Positions 44,382-54,741 are shown, counted from the first letter of the stretch. The stretch is 64,000 bases of DNA from Syngnathus acus (GCF_901709675.1 NC_051105.1:14768604-14832603); one strand, 5' to 3'. Notes: generated by a model not told the origin, from the sequence alone. Translations and numbers: made by a program.

Positions 44382-45025
44382 CTTTGCATCGAGATTTATG
44401 CAAAGAGCTCACGTAATTATATTGTTGCTTTTTGGTGAAGTCAATGAGTGTTCCCGCTGTCCGACTGGTCTTTGAATGCACCCCGCTTCAACGGCAGAAC
44501 GCGGATGAATTTAAAGACATCAAATGAGAATAATCCTTTCTAAAAATTAAAATTGAATGACGCAAACGTGAGTTCTTCATGTTTTTATTGAAAACAACAT
44601 AGTGCTGACGCCGTACGACGCCGTACGGCATCGGTTTTTCGCTTTCCAAACAAGGCGTGCGCGCGCTCCCGCGGCAGGGGGAACAAAATCTCACGGGGGA
44701 ACCAAATCGAGCACAACACCTGTTAATTCTGTCTCGCGTAGCGCCATGTTGTTTTGTCAGTTAATAAACACGGCTCACAGAGTCTTAATTTGAGAAGTTT
44801 TCGGCTCGCTTTTAAGCCGATAAAACAACTTCTACAGTATATTACTGTGTAGTTAGGAATAAATTTAATTGTAAAAGTACATCAAATAGGGAACGCAAAC
44901 ACACATGGATTATATTTACAATGTTTAAATAATAGCCAAAATAAATATAATGACAAAATGATTTTTTTAAGTACTTTGAGAGACCAAAGTTTAAAACACA
45001 TTGAAGGAACATTAAACAAAAAAGA

Positions 45026-46323
45026 TGAAGGAATGGGGTCAAAATACAAAAAGTCCTGCCTAGCTACAAAAACAGATATGCTCGAACCTCATTGAATAAA
45101 GTACATAAGCAGAAAAGTATATTCACATATTGAATCAATAAAAGAAACATTTTAAGCATATACTAATTATACCTACACACCAAATCAATAAAGAAGACAT
45201 AACTAGACATTTTTGATCGGGGGTAATGACAAAGGTTTTTATAACTTTATGATCTGATATGTATTTCTGAGCACTTTAAAATAGCAAATGTTTTTTGATA
45301 TATTGCCTGAATAGCTTAAATGACCCTTAAGGAACTGTTTAATGCATGCCTGATGATTTTCTAAATCACGGACACTGCCAAAGTCGTCTAAAAATGTTCA
45401 GTACTTGATTGTATCTTATGTTTTGACTAATGCTAGACGCCAGTTTTCGATTACTACTGAACGTTCTGGACAGAGGGAAATATTTTGCCTAACAAAGAAA
45501 ATATATGGTTGAAAGCATGATTAAACTAAGAATATGATGACGTAAGCAAGTACATGGAGTATCAAAAGAACAAACAAACAAAAACATGGTAAGTGGTGAG
45601 TACAAACTTTGCATAGTCAGGGAACATTAATAAATTGATCATGTCACAGCCAAAAGCTCACATAATTCCGTACAAAATGACAAAATTGAAAGAATGATGA
45701 ATGGATGAGGTGCGACTGTATGTGCAAGAATGGAGGAGAATGTTTACAGGAAGGTCACTTGGAGATAAAACCAGCAGTTGCCAGAGGGAGACAGCCAAGA
45801 ACCCGGCCAAAGATGATCGTCAAGGCTGAAAGACGGAAGGAAAACAACAGCCCCCACACACATCGAATCGGCCATAATCAGCACCCAACCCCACGGAACC
45901 AGCTCTCACCGAACCAGCACCCACTCCCATGGAATCAAACTCTACTGCAAACTTGCCCCACCCCAAAGACTCATCACCCATCAAACTCGGCCCACACCGG
46001 CATGTGCAACTGAATATAAGCTGACCAAAGAACCTTGAACGTTGCCTTTTCTGAATGGAGACTTTCTGCTCTTGAGCATGGTCGCACGAAAGGCCCAGCG
46101 CTGTATTGTACTTTCCTGAAAACAGAGCTTTCTTAACAAGAATTGTGATTGAACTCAACCAACCTGTGTAAGTCTAATTTCTGCTTCAGTGTCTTAGCAT
46201 TTTCCTAAATCTGAAAAAATCAAACGAGCACGCAGTGAGTAAATTGGATAACAGGTGATTGGCAATGGCTTTTGCCGTGAGGCGCAGATAGCGCGCTCCC
46301 TAAAATGTGGACAAAATCCAACA
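45026..46323 (+). mobile_element. Retroviral LTR, plus orientation (5' LTR of a truncated ERV)
   Basis: 1298 bp from TGAAGGAATGGGG to AAATCCAACA, with a TATA-like gaatataagctg near 46012. It is followed two bases later by a primer-binding-site-like sequence and a leader. Shares most of its length with the solo LTR at 43213-44381 in inverted orientation. Confidence 0.85.
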
Positions 46324-46325
46324 AA

Positions 46326-46346
46326 TGGTGAACATCCGACGTGATT
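46326..46346 (+). promoter_or_regulatory. Decayed tRNA-Trp primer binding site
   Basis: tggtgaacatccgacgtgat resembles the complement of the 3' end of tRNA-Trp (tggtgaccccgacgtgat) with mismatches and a small insertion. It stands 2 bp after the LTR, where reverse transcription would be primed. Confidence 0.6.
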
Positions 46347-46639
46347 TCTTCAGAAGGGAAAGTGCATGCTCCAGGAAGGATTCTTCCTTCTCAGCTCTTG
46401 CTCAACAATATTGCAGTCCGATCGGCACAAAAGGTAAGGGGGAACCTTTTTTTTTTTTTCAATAAAATCTCCCAGTTCAGCAATATTGTGGAGTGAAAGC
46501 AGAGTAAAATTAAAAATTAATAATTTTAGCTCTGTGTTCAGGAATGGTGGTTGTATATACATTTATGCTTGTATGGAAACTGGTGAAAAAGTGAAAGGTG
46601 GTAAGGACTTCGTCTGATCAGCGAAGGAAACACACCGTG
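46347..46639 (+). other. ERV leader, possible splice donor
   Basis: Untranslated leader after the primer site. aaaggtaaggggg near 46432 looks like a strong splice donor. No gag sequence follows; the provirus is lost beyond about 46600. Confidence 0.5.
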
Positions 46640-46903
46640 GAACCGTGGAGAACTTGTGGGGTGCCAGTGACTAGCATATGGGCACCAGAGTGGCCTCAAT
46701 AGTAGACACTTAGGGACTTATACTGTTGCCTAAGGTCGGGGTCGATTGAATCGGCCAGGCCACCATAAGGGTCAGGTACTCGTGGAACTTGTGGGATGCC
46801 AATGGCTAGCATATGGGCACCGGATTGGCCTCAATAGTAGACGCTTAGGGACTTTGTAGTGTTGCCTAAGGTCAGGGTCGATTGGATCGGCCAGGCCACC
46901 AAT
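46640..46903. repeat. Tandem repeat, about 147 bp, first two units
   Basis: gaacttgtggg with gccagtgactagcatatggg near 46650 recurs near 46796, each unit ending gttgcctaaggtc...gatcggccaggccacca. A third, diverged unit follows the ISL2EU element at 49163. Confidence 0.88.
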
Positions 46904-47044
46904 AGAGGCTTTGCAGTCACGTGGTTTTATCACGTGATTTTGTGTTATGCCGCCATCTTGGCGGTCAACTCGTCAGCTCGTTCCTACGTGTTTGTATAGA
47001 TTGTTTGATTTCTGCGCTACATTTTCACCGATTTCATCCGAATT

Positions 47045-47998
47045 ATGGCTGATTTGCTATCCAACGAAGTTGGGCATTTGGATGAAGAATCCAAGAAACG
47101 TTACAGAGAGAAGTTTAACCTTGTTGGCACAACGGATCCGTACCTTTTACCGAGAAGCATGCTAAAATCGCCCGAGCATTTTGCAACAGCCGACCTGCCT
47201 GAACTCTCATATCCAGATATTTATAATTACCTCGTCGATTCACCATCTCCGTACACTGAAAAGGACCTTAAGGCATACAAGTGTCTGGATGCCTACAAGT
47301 ATTTTACAGCAGGTTTTGTGCATGATGGGCTGATATGGCAGATCCTAAACAAGAATCGATTTCTTCTCATGACCAAGGTAAGGAAAAAGCACGCACGTGG
47401 CAGTAACAGTGTGATTGTGAAAAAACTACTGAAGTGATTCTAATGAAAACTCACATTGTTACGCTTTTTTTTATTACAAAAGGCCTCTTGTTCAAAAATG
47501 AATGATTCATGAGAAACTTACCAAATGGCAGGTAAAATATGCATAAATGGACAGTAAGAGGTCTAGCCTTGTATATTATATCCAAATTAGGGACTGATAA
47601 TAATATAAGGTATGTCATATTATCTGTTTCAGGTAAAACACTCAACGGATGAATGATCCTCCCCTCAGAGCTTGGGTAGCAATAGCGAAAGATGGTCAGA
47701 TCCTGCTGTGCTGCCACTGTACCTGCATGGCTGGATTGGGTGAAACATGTTCACATTCAGCACTCAGTAATTAATATATATATCAAATAATTTATTGTTC
47801 TCCAACCTGTTACAAATCTAATCATAGTGAAAACAATTTTTATTAAAATGTTTTTCAGATATCTGCGGTTGAAGAAGAGTCCAGGGGCCAAGCAACATCA
47901 ACAACTTGGTTTCAACAAAGAGCTGGGCGAATTACGGCCTCGAATTTTAAGGCAACGACCAGGACCAATGTCTCAAAGATTCTTCATTCCATGTACAG
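47045..47998 (+). pseudogene. SWIM zinc finger / YqaJ-like nuclease gene, 3'-truncated
   Basis: Exon 1 (47045-47377, 111 codons, donor AAG|gtaagg) encodes MADLLSNEVGHLDEESKKRY through PDIYNYLVDSPSPYTEKDLK. Exon 2 (47633-47766) contains a SWIM finger, CHCTCMAGLGETCSH, but a one-base slip near 47650 puts its start out of frame. Exon 3 (from 47859) reads ESRGQATSTTWFQQRAGRIT then ASNFKATT, the start of a YqaJ/lambda-exonuclease-like domain. Exons between 2 and 3 and everything after about 47998 are missing. Known relatives are transposon-borne nucleases of uncertain role. Confidence 0.8.
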
Positions 47999-47999
47999 C

Positions 48000-49029
48000 G
48001 TTTCAAACTGTCCTTCAGTTCATCAAGTTCTGCACGCAGATTTTTACACTCTGCAGTGAGGGAATCCATTGCTTCCCCAGTGATAGCCGTCTGTGTGGCA
48101 GTAGTCACCATGCCTTCTTTTCGAATCTCAGCGTGCACCACATCTTCACCAGCGGGTAGTTGATCATTTTCACAAGGGACAGACTGGGAAATATTGACAA
48201 GTGCTGCTGCTGCTGCCAATGCCCTCTCGCGGTCTCTCTTGCGCTGCTTGAGATTTTGTCTTCTCTCAAAGATCTTCATTGAACATTTGAGTTTTCGTTT
48301 GTGAGGTGACTGGGTATGCTCAAATATATTTGGCACATAGTCTGGGGATAGTGGATCTTTGGTTTTTGCACCTGAAACAATTAAACAATCACATTATTCA
48401 TCATGACTACCATAAATAATTAAGCACGTTGTTGAAGGGGATATACACAGTTCAATTTGTTTTGTAATGGCATTTCATAACTTGACATATTAAAAAACTG
48501 AATAGAGTGAAATCATTCAGATACTGTACCTGTCTGTTCAAGTTGCTACCATTTTTATTTTTTGTTTATTTTTGCATGATGCCACATCTGATTGGCTTGA
48601 AAACTTAACCAATAAAAATTTTAACCTTGTGCCAATGGCTTGAAAACTTTACCAATGTAGATTTTACCTTGTGCCAAATGAAGTAACAAAAACCCTCTTG
48701 TTAAAAAATGCTACATTAAGAAAAAATTGTTTCACTTGCTGCCTTTCTAAAAATGCACCCAGCATTTTCAACAATCATATTTGTATCATCCCATATTGTA
48801 TTATTTCACATTTTGTGGAACAAATCAGGGGTGAATAGTTTGTTTACATACCTGACATGAAGTCCTCATTGCATATCCTTGTGTAAATCGTAGGTTTCCA
48901 TCGTTCACGACGAATATCCGCGATCCATTTATCACGTTTTTTCATGTTCGCCGGAAATCTATAGAAGCTAAGATTTGGTTTATCGCCTCGTCTATTGCTA
49001 CATCCAACAGCACAGCAGGTATCCGGCAT
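48000..49029 (-). pseudogene. THAP-domain transposase gene, 3'-truncated
   Basis: Exon 1 (49029-48852) encodes a THAP finger, MPDTCCAVGCSNRRGDKPNL...RFPANMKKRDKWIADIRRER. The fourth zinc ligand, His in CxxH, is Asp (ICNEDF). The donor is G|gtatgt. Exon 2 (from 48371, acceptor tttcag) continues AKTKDPLSPDYVPNIFEHTQ, a basic stretch KQRKRDRERALAAAAALVNI and a heptad-like NLRAELDELKDSLKRC coiled coil, then is cut at about 48000. The HTH and DDE domains expected downstream in a full-length transposase are absent. Confidence 0.82.
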
Positions 49030-49162
49030 TTTTAAGCTCAAATAGCAGCAGATATAACAAGAAAGCGTGTGTGAGTCGTTGACCGGCACTGAAAAGTTGA
49101 CCGCCAAGATGGCCGCCAAGCTAATGTGGGTAGCTTGATGACGTCAGCTGCAAAGCCTCTAT

Positions 49163-49320
49163 AGGAGTCGGGGCCTCGTGAAAAAAGAAAAAAAAAAAAG
49201 GTGAAGGCATCGCTGATATACTAGCAGGACGGATGCCTGGCGACCTCAATAGTGCAACCTTAGAGACTTATATTGTTGTCTAGGGCGAAGGGTAACTGGG
49301 TTAACCAGGTCGCTACATAA
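49163..49320. repeat. Third, diverged unit of the 147 bp tandem repeat
   Basis: ggagtcggggcctcgtg and cctcaatagtgcaaccttagagacttatattgttgtc match the units at 46640-46903. The ISL2EU element therefore sits inside this array. Confidence 0.7.
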
Positions 49321-49854
49321 TTGTTGAAGTGTGTCTATGTTGATATTGTGTGGAAAGCAGGCTTGGCTGGTGGGACAGCGACGCAGCTGGAGAAGTGAGT
49401 GATTAGTTGTGGTGCTGCTGTTCATGGGGTGGAAGTGATGATTTGTGGTTCATGAAGAACAATAAGTTGATTTGTATAAAATTGTTGATTTTTATTTTTT
49501 TTATTTTGCATGTGAGTTGGAGTCAGAAAAATGGCTTAACAAGAATTTGATAAACCTGAATAAATTGTATTATTAAATTTTTTTTGGGTCATTTTCCCTG
49601 CAATTACTATGTTTCCCCAGTAGATGGGGAAGCGCCCGCCCGCGCATTTACTCCCGGGAGCTGTGTCAGAAAGCTTGGTGCACACTCACAAGTGCGTGTG
49701 CATACTCAGTAGTACGTAGTAATTTCATCTATCAGTGCCGAATTTCGAGTGTAGGCTGTGACGTCAATATTCTCGTAATTCGCGCGCTGAGTTTTCAGAT
49801 ACAGTTTTACGCTAATGCCACCCACAAACCTTCCCCTGGAATCATTCCATTAAA

Positions 49855-50052
49855 ATGAGTGGCCCGAAGAAAAGAAAGGTGGACACTGAGTGCCGAATGT
49901 TAAAAAAGAGTGGACAATTTGGCTCGACCTACGTGTGTGAGAAGACGTTCAGCCACATGAACATCAACAAAGCCCGTCACAGATCTAGGTTAACGGACCG
50001 ACACCTCGGCTCTATCCTAAGAATTACCACAACAAATTACTCCAGACTATGA
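49855..50052 (+). pseudogene. hAT micro-ORF: transposase start fused to transposase end
   Basis: A 65-codon open frame. Residues 1-16 (MSGPKKRKVDTECRML) match the first 16 of the hAT transposase at 36844 (MALSKKRKVDTECRVF). From residue 21 (FGSTYVCEKTFSHMNINKAR, then HRSRLTDRHLGSIL) it matches that protein's C-terminal dimerisation region (FGTTYLCEQVFS...). The middle 500-plus residues, with all catalytic positions, are gone. The frame is intact here and decayed in the 25211 copy. Expression is unknown; it is classed as a remnant. Confidence 0.8.
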
Positions 50053-50100
50053 TGCACTAGCAAAAAAGGGAAACCAACAATACTATTGATTTCTTTATAA

Positions 50101-51201
50101 CCGTTTTTTCCCATGTATAATGCGCCCCCATGTATAATACGCACCCTAAAAATGGCATGTTGATGCTGGAAAAAAGCCTGTACCCATGTATAATACGCAC
50201 CCAATGATCGTCACACACGCATCTGGGTGTGGTGAAATTTGTCCTCTGCATTTGACCCATCCCCGTGTGATTTTGATCCATCCCCTGGGGGAGAGGGGAG
50301 CAGTGAGCAGCAGCGGCGCCGCGCTCGGGAATCATTTGGTGATCTAACCCCCCAATTCCAACCCTTAATGCTGAGTGCCAAGCAGGGAGGCAATGGGTCC
50401 CATTTTTATAGTCTTTGGTATGACCCGGCCGGGTTTCTTAAGTCCGTAAACGTAAAATTATTTCAGAAAAAAGATCATCTTTGGGAACAACCGGATGTTA
50501 TTCTGCCGGTCAGTATCACTGCGCATGCAGTAGCAAACTCGATAGCGAAGAAATATGTGAGACTCTCAACGGGATCACCAATATTTGAGTGATGTTCCAG
50601 TTATTTATCACAATTATTTATTATTATAATAATAATATATATAATATATATAATAATTATTTATTTATTATTCACAATTGTCATGGTGATCTTTCTGGTG
50701 ATTTCTTAACTAGGCTGGATGTATTCTTTTTGTTGGCGTTGATTTCTCCGACTGCCCATAAAGGCACCACCGCGATCAGTTAGGTTAAAATGAAAAGAGA
50801 GGAAAGTGACGTGCGGACATGTGAAAAAGGCGGCTCTGTATGGGAGAGAAGTTGAAGAGGAATAAAAACACCCTTGAAAACCAAAACTTGCCCCTCGTCG
50901 TGACTCGGAGCCGCAACAAATGTTTCGGATTTGTGTAGGGTACATTGTGACAGCAAACGAGCAGGTGATCGAGCAAGCGTCTGATACGAGAGCATTGTGT
51001 TCGTATGGAGCGTGTTTGAAGTGACCAGCAGAGAAGAAAGGAACAAGGCAAAGTGTTGTGAAATAAAATATTACCTGTAATACGCATTTAGGTAGAGAAC
51101 TGAATTCTCGCTCTTTATATAGCTGACGTGTATAATGCGCACCCCAGATTTTAGGACAATAAATTAGTTAAATTTTGCGCATTATACATGGAAAAAAACG
51201 G
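50101..51201. mobile_element. TA-targeting MITE, 'TATAATGCGC' family, complete, carrying a SINE
   Basis: Termini ccgttttttcccatgtataa and atacatggaaaaaaacgg; TA on the right (51202-51203), AA on the left. It interrupts the hAT derivative between ttctttata and ctttatttagatg. Contains a truncated SINE and an AT microsatellite (50615-50670). Confidence 0.9.
50202..50437 (-). repeat. SINE, headless copy inside a MITE
   Basis: Complement of the SINE body (gatcgtcacacacgcatctg through ggtatgacccggccggg) without the tRNA-like promoter. It sits next to the same MITE segment as the remnant at 29471. Confidence 0.88.
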
Positions 51202-51626
51202 TACTTTATTTAGATGTATTCTTTCACTGATTCTTCAAGATGATGTATTTGGTCAGAATGTTTGCCGTTGGATGTGATTTCGCCTCATTAGATAAACATA
51301 TTTCATAAATCTGACCTGCAGGCGCTGAAGTGATGGAAAATGTTATTCATCATAACAGTGTCGTATTTAATAAGAATCATTGATAGTAGTTTTTGGGTGA
51401 AATATTTTTTTAATGCTGTTAATAAATGCATTTGTTTTCAAAAAGCTTTTTTTAATATCCATGCTTTAGTATCTACTAAAAGTAAAAACCTTTTATGCAA
51501 TGACCTTTACATGTCATTTATATTACTTCACACAAACGCTACATCCATCTGCTCCTGGTTCGGCCCCCCGGTCAAAATTTAGAACCCAATTCGGCCCGCA
51601 AGTCAAAAAGTTTGCCCACCCCTGGG

Positions 51627-52234
51627 TTAAACTGTAACCATTTTTGTTTTCAAAAGGGTGCGGCTCTAAAGTTTGGGCTAAACGGTCAGGTGGGCACAAA
51701 TGCATATTTTGGACAGAGGTGGGGGGTTGCATTGTGCGATGTGGTGGTGGCGAGGCTCTCCACACTTCAGTTGCTGAAATGTTTCTGTTGCATATCTTGC
51801 ACTGTGCTGTCCATCTTTTGCCGTCATAAAGGTAATTACGATAGCCGAAGGTACCGCTCCCGCTGACATGTTTGTGCATGTCTGATATAAAGGGGCGTGA
51901 TTTTCCAATAAACACATTAGGTACGTAGAGAGGGCATGACTGATTGATTGACAGGGTAGTGATCCAATCATGACAACGCCATTCTCAGCCTGCGCTCCTA
52001 CTGTACTATTGATATTATTTTTTTAAATGTATTAATTTTATATTCAAACTGAAAACAAACTAAATAACACTGAAGTCATTCAAGTCATCATGTCTCAAGT
52101 CAAGTCCCGAGTCTTTAACTTCCAAGTCGAGTCTCAAGTTTTAATATTTTTTGTCAAGTCAAGTCACAAGTCATCAAAACAGCGACTCGAGTCGACTCGA
52201 GTCCAAGTCACAGTGACTCGAGTCCCCATCTCTG
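51627..52234 (-). mobile_element. hAT-derived element with a BED-finger remnant
   Basis: The right end tgactcgagtccccatctctg, preceded by repeated aagtc/gagtc motifs, is a hAT-like terminus. The minus strand encodes GKRWTAQCKICNRNISATEV (near 51810-51760), half of a BED finger. The left terminus is not defined. Confidence 0.6.
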
Positions 52235-52420
52235 CCACTAACCGACTGTTAAATAAGTTGTCATAAAGTATGTATATTAATATATACAAATCGCACACTC
52301 CTAAGATGGTCGCAATACAAAGCATGAAATGGTGAGGCTCAATAATGTGAAAAAAAAACATCAAAGCTGATAACTCCAAAATTTGAAACTTCTCTATACT
52401 GAAAATTATTTGGAGCAGTA

Positions 52421-52643
52421 CCGTATTTTTCGCACCAAAAGGCGCACTGGATTATAAGGCGCGCCCTCATTGAATTTGTTATTTTAGAAATTATTTCATA
52501 TATAGGGCGCACCGGAGTAAAAGGCGCATAAAATAGAAGCTATACTGCAACAAATTGAGGTTGACTAGGGTTGCGGTATGCATCCACTAGCCAATAACCA
52601 ATGAGCCCTCTGCAAACAATCGCGTTTCTCAAACTATCTCCCT
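52421..52643. mobile_element. TA-targeting MITE, 'AAGGCGCAC' family, one end
   Basis: Begins ccgtatttttcgcaccaaaa after TA (52419-52420); its interior (ggttgcggtatgcatccact, caatcgcgtttctcaaac) is the complement of 23770-23890 in the complete copy. The other end is missing. Confidence 0.8.
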
Positions 52644-53294
52644 TTTACTGCTGTGCGTTCCTCACCTGAATTTGTTCCTTGCTCCCGACAGACCTTGACC
52701 ATATCGCCTCCGTGAGTGTGATTTGTCGAGACAGCATATTTGTTTCAACACTTTTCATGGGTTTCACATTTATCTAAAGAAAGGAGGGATGTAGTACATG
52801 GCATTTCTCAGAATGCACTCATTTTACGTTGTGATGTTTTGCTGACATCAAACAAATAAATCTGTAGGTTCCCAAGAACACGGTTTTAATATATCCAGCA
52901 CGCAACTTCACATACACCGACGGCCATTAACTACCACACTTCTCGTCGTCAAAACACGCCTTAACATTCCTTATACTCGCGAGAGTTAACTGTGTGTGTA
53001 CTTCAGGTACCATAGAAATTTCCATACATTACATCTCCTCCTTTTAAAGTCATAACATGCATCCAGTACAGACTGTATAACAAAAATCCCTCGACTTACT
53101 CCATGCATCAAAATCAATCCTATTCCTTATGTCAAGTTTACATCCAGATCAGATAAATGTAACTGTTTTCTTTTCATATTCTGGAAAAATGTTTCAAAAC
53201 ATATTTTTAATCACTCATCGTACAACCAGTTCTGAACAGTTTTTTCCATTTTCTTCTTTTTTTATCACAACATCAATAATGTTCTCATAAATCC

Positions 53295-53881
53295 AGTCTG
53301 TTGGCTGGTTTACTCACTCTTCCTGAACGTGTGATGGTGACTGTTTCCCGATTGGGTGAAACAGATGATCCAGTGGCAGGTGTCTCTACCTGACTGGGAT
53401 TCATACTCACATTTGTCCCTAAGTCACCAGTTCCTTCAGCTATGAATCATTGTGGAAGCCTGTAGATAATGTAGGTGCTTTTTTTAGATGACGTCTGTTC
53501 CGTCTATACTGTCCTCTATCAGTAGACTCCACCAAGTAGGACCTTGGAGTAGAACTGGCTTCTACTACTGTGCCTGTGCCATTGTCTCTCATCATCTAGT
53601 TTCATGAGAACCTTGTCCCCTGGACTCATCTCCGGAAGATTTCTCACTCCATTCCTGCGATCTTAGTAATAAGCTTGCATTTGCTTAGCAGCTGCATCCT
53701 CCGTCCAACTTTGTCTTTGTCCGGCCATCTTGGATCCAGGTTCTTGGACAAGGTTGGGACAGTTGTTCTGATGTTTCGACCCATCAACAGCTCGGCAGGA
53801 CTCACTCCCGTGGATGATGATGGTGTAGCTCTGTATGTCATCAAGGCCAGGAGAGGATATTCCTGTTAAAGAATAGCTTTT
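53295..53881 (-). pseudogene. Gypsy integrase C-terminus, beyond the ERV
   Basis: Continues from AERAVQVAK: after removing the ERV and one 5 bp duplication the codons go on AIL-stop-QEYPLLALMTYRA, then TGVSPAELLMGRNIRTTVP, NLPEMSPGDKVLMKLDDERQ and, near 53330, a TRSGR motif. Stops at several points. Confidence 0.88.
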
Positions 53882-54738
53882 TGTTGGAATAATTTAAGTG
53901 AAGCCTTGGCCTGCCAGACCTGGAGGCCTTGTCTTTACGGTTTATGACTTTCCTTTCATCTAGGTTTTTCCTTTTTAGTGACAGGGATGTCTTTTGATCC
54001 CTGTCAGCCATATGTCTCCTTCCTGTCCTTATGTTATCTGTGTGTTTCTGTTTCTGTAGGAGGCCTTCACTAACAATGAGCCGAGCTTATTTGCATAGGC
54101 GAAATGTTCTTATTTGGTTCAAAGAACTTCATTCCTTTTATCTAACTGTAGGTTTGGTTCATAGATTGTTGTTGGTCAGAACTGTTTTTCTTTGTTAAGT
54201 GTTATATACAGTTTGAAGTAGTTGCATACAAGTTATCCCATATTTACTCAATGTTTGTTTAAGTGTTTAGGAGAGGACAAGTCACTCATTATTATTATTG
54301 TGTGTTACTTTACCAAGTAGATAAAGTTAGCCAAGGTTTAGTTGCATTGTTCCACAGGAAAGCGGCAATTCAAGTTATCTGATCCCACTCGAGGACAAAT
54401 CAGCCAACCATGAGAAGAACAGTTGGTTGAGGAAGAAGGACAAAGTCTGCGGGGGTCACGGGCCGACAATGAAGTGCTAATTCACACCACACTACATTCC
54501 TTAGCTGATAAGCGTTGCTACAGACACTATCTCCCCTCCCTTTAGTGTAGCAACGCCTCTGTAACCAGGGCAACCAAAACATTAAATAGAGGAGCACGTG
54601 AAGTGAGAACTCAGAATTGATGGAGATTGTAACTGAGTTTGCTCTCTATCGTTCTCCTCGCGAGTAAACCCGTTCTGGTTCTTTCCTCCTCTTCCTTCCA
54701 GCGTATGGTTTAATGTCTGATGGTATTTAGACCTAACA
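53882..54738 (+). repeat. ERV 5' LTR
   Basis: 857 bp, TGTTGGAATAATTT to ACCTAACA. attaaatagaggagc near 54582 is TATA-like. By eye it differs from the 3' LTR at three positions (C/T in gtgtttctg, C/T in gtctgcggg, G/A in actgagttt). Confidence 0.96.
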
Positions 54739-54741
54739 TTT

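Larger units (their letters stand above)
39925..44725. mobile_element. Long-inverted-repeat (foldback-type) element, 4.8 kb
   Basis: Starts taacaggtgttgtactcgat and ends with the complement. Each arm has an outer block of about 330 bp followed by two direct copies of a unit of about 175 bp (gtgagtgctggactccaac through cctcacggcggccccgtgag): 39925-40655 on the left; 42822-43212 plus 44382-44725 on the right, the right arm being split by a solo LTR. The loop holds a hAT MITE and a LINE tail but no gene. The target duplication is unclear: TTAA on the right, GTAA on the left. Superfamily unknown. Confidence 0.8.
46904..49160. mobile_element. ISL2EU-type DNA transposon, internally deleted
   Basis: Inverted termini agaggctttgcag (13 bp) flanked by AT on both sides, with a longer subterminal inverted match (ccatcttggcggtcaac). 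It carries the 5' parts of two genes pointing at each other: a SWIM/YqaJ-nuclease gene on plus and a THAP gene on minus. Such a pair and a 2 bp AT duplication are, as I recall, features of the ISL2EU superfamily. Both genes lose their 3' parts where they meet at about 48000. Confidence 0.8.
49557..51624. mobile_element. hAT deletion derivative (25211 family), left end missing
   Basis: Complement of the 25211-26532 element: from cctgaataaattgtattatt on the left to the terminus agtttgcccacccctg on the right. A complete MITE (50101-51201) is inserted in the middle. The left ~70 bp, including the terminus, is absent. Confidence 0.88.

Noticed and set aside
52644-53027. Possible 3' LTR of the gypsy element
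   Set aside because: A polypurine tract is visible at 53030-53045, but no matching second LTR or clear far boundary was found, so no LTR is called.
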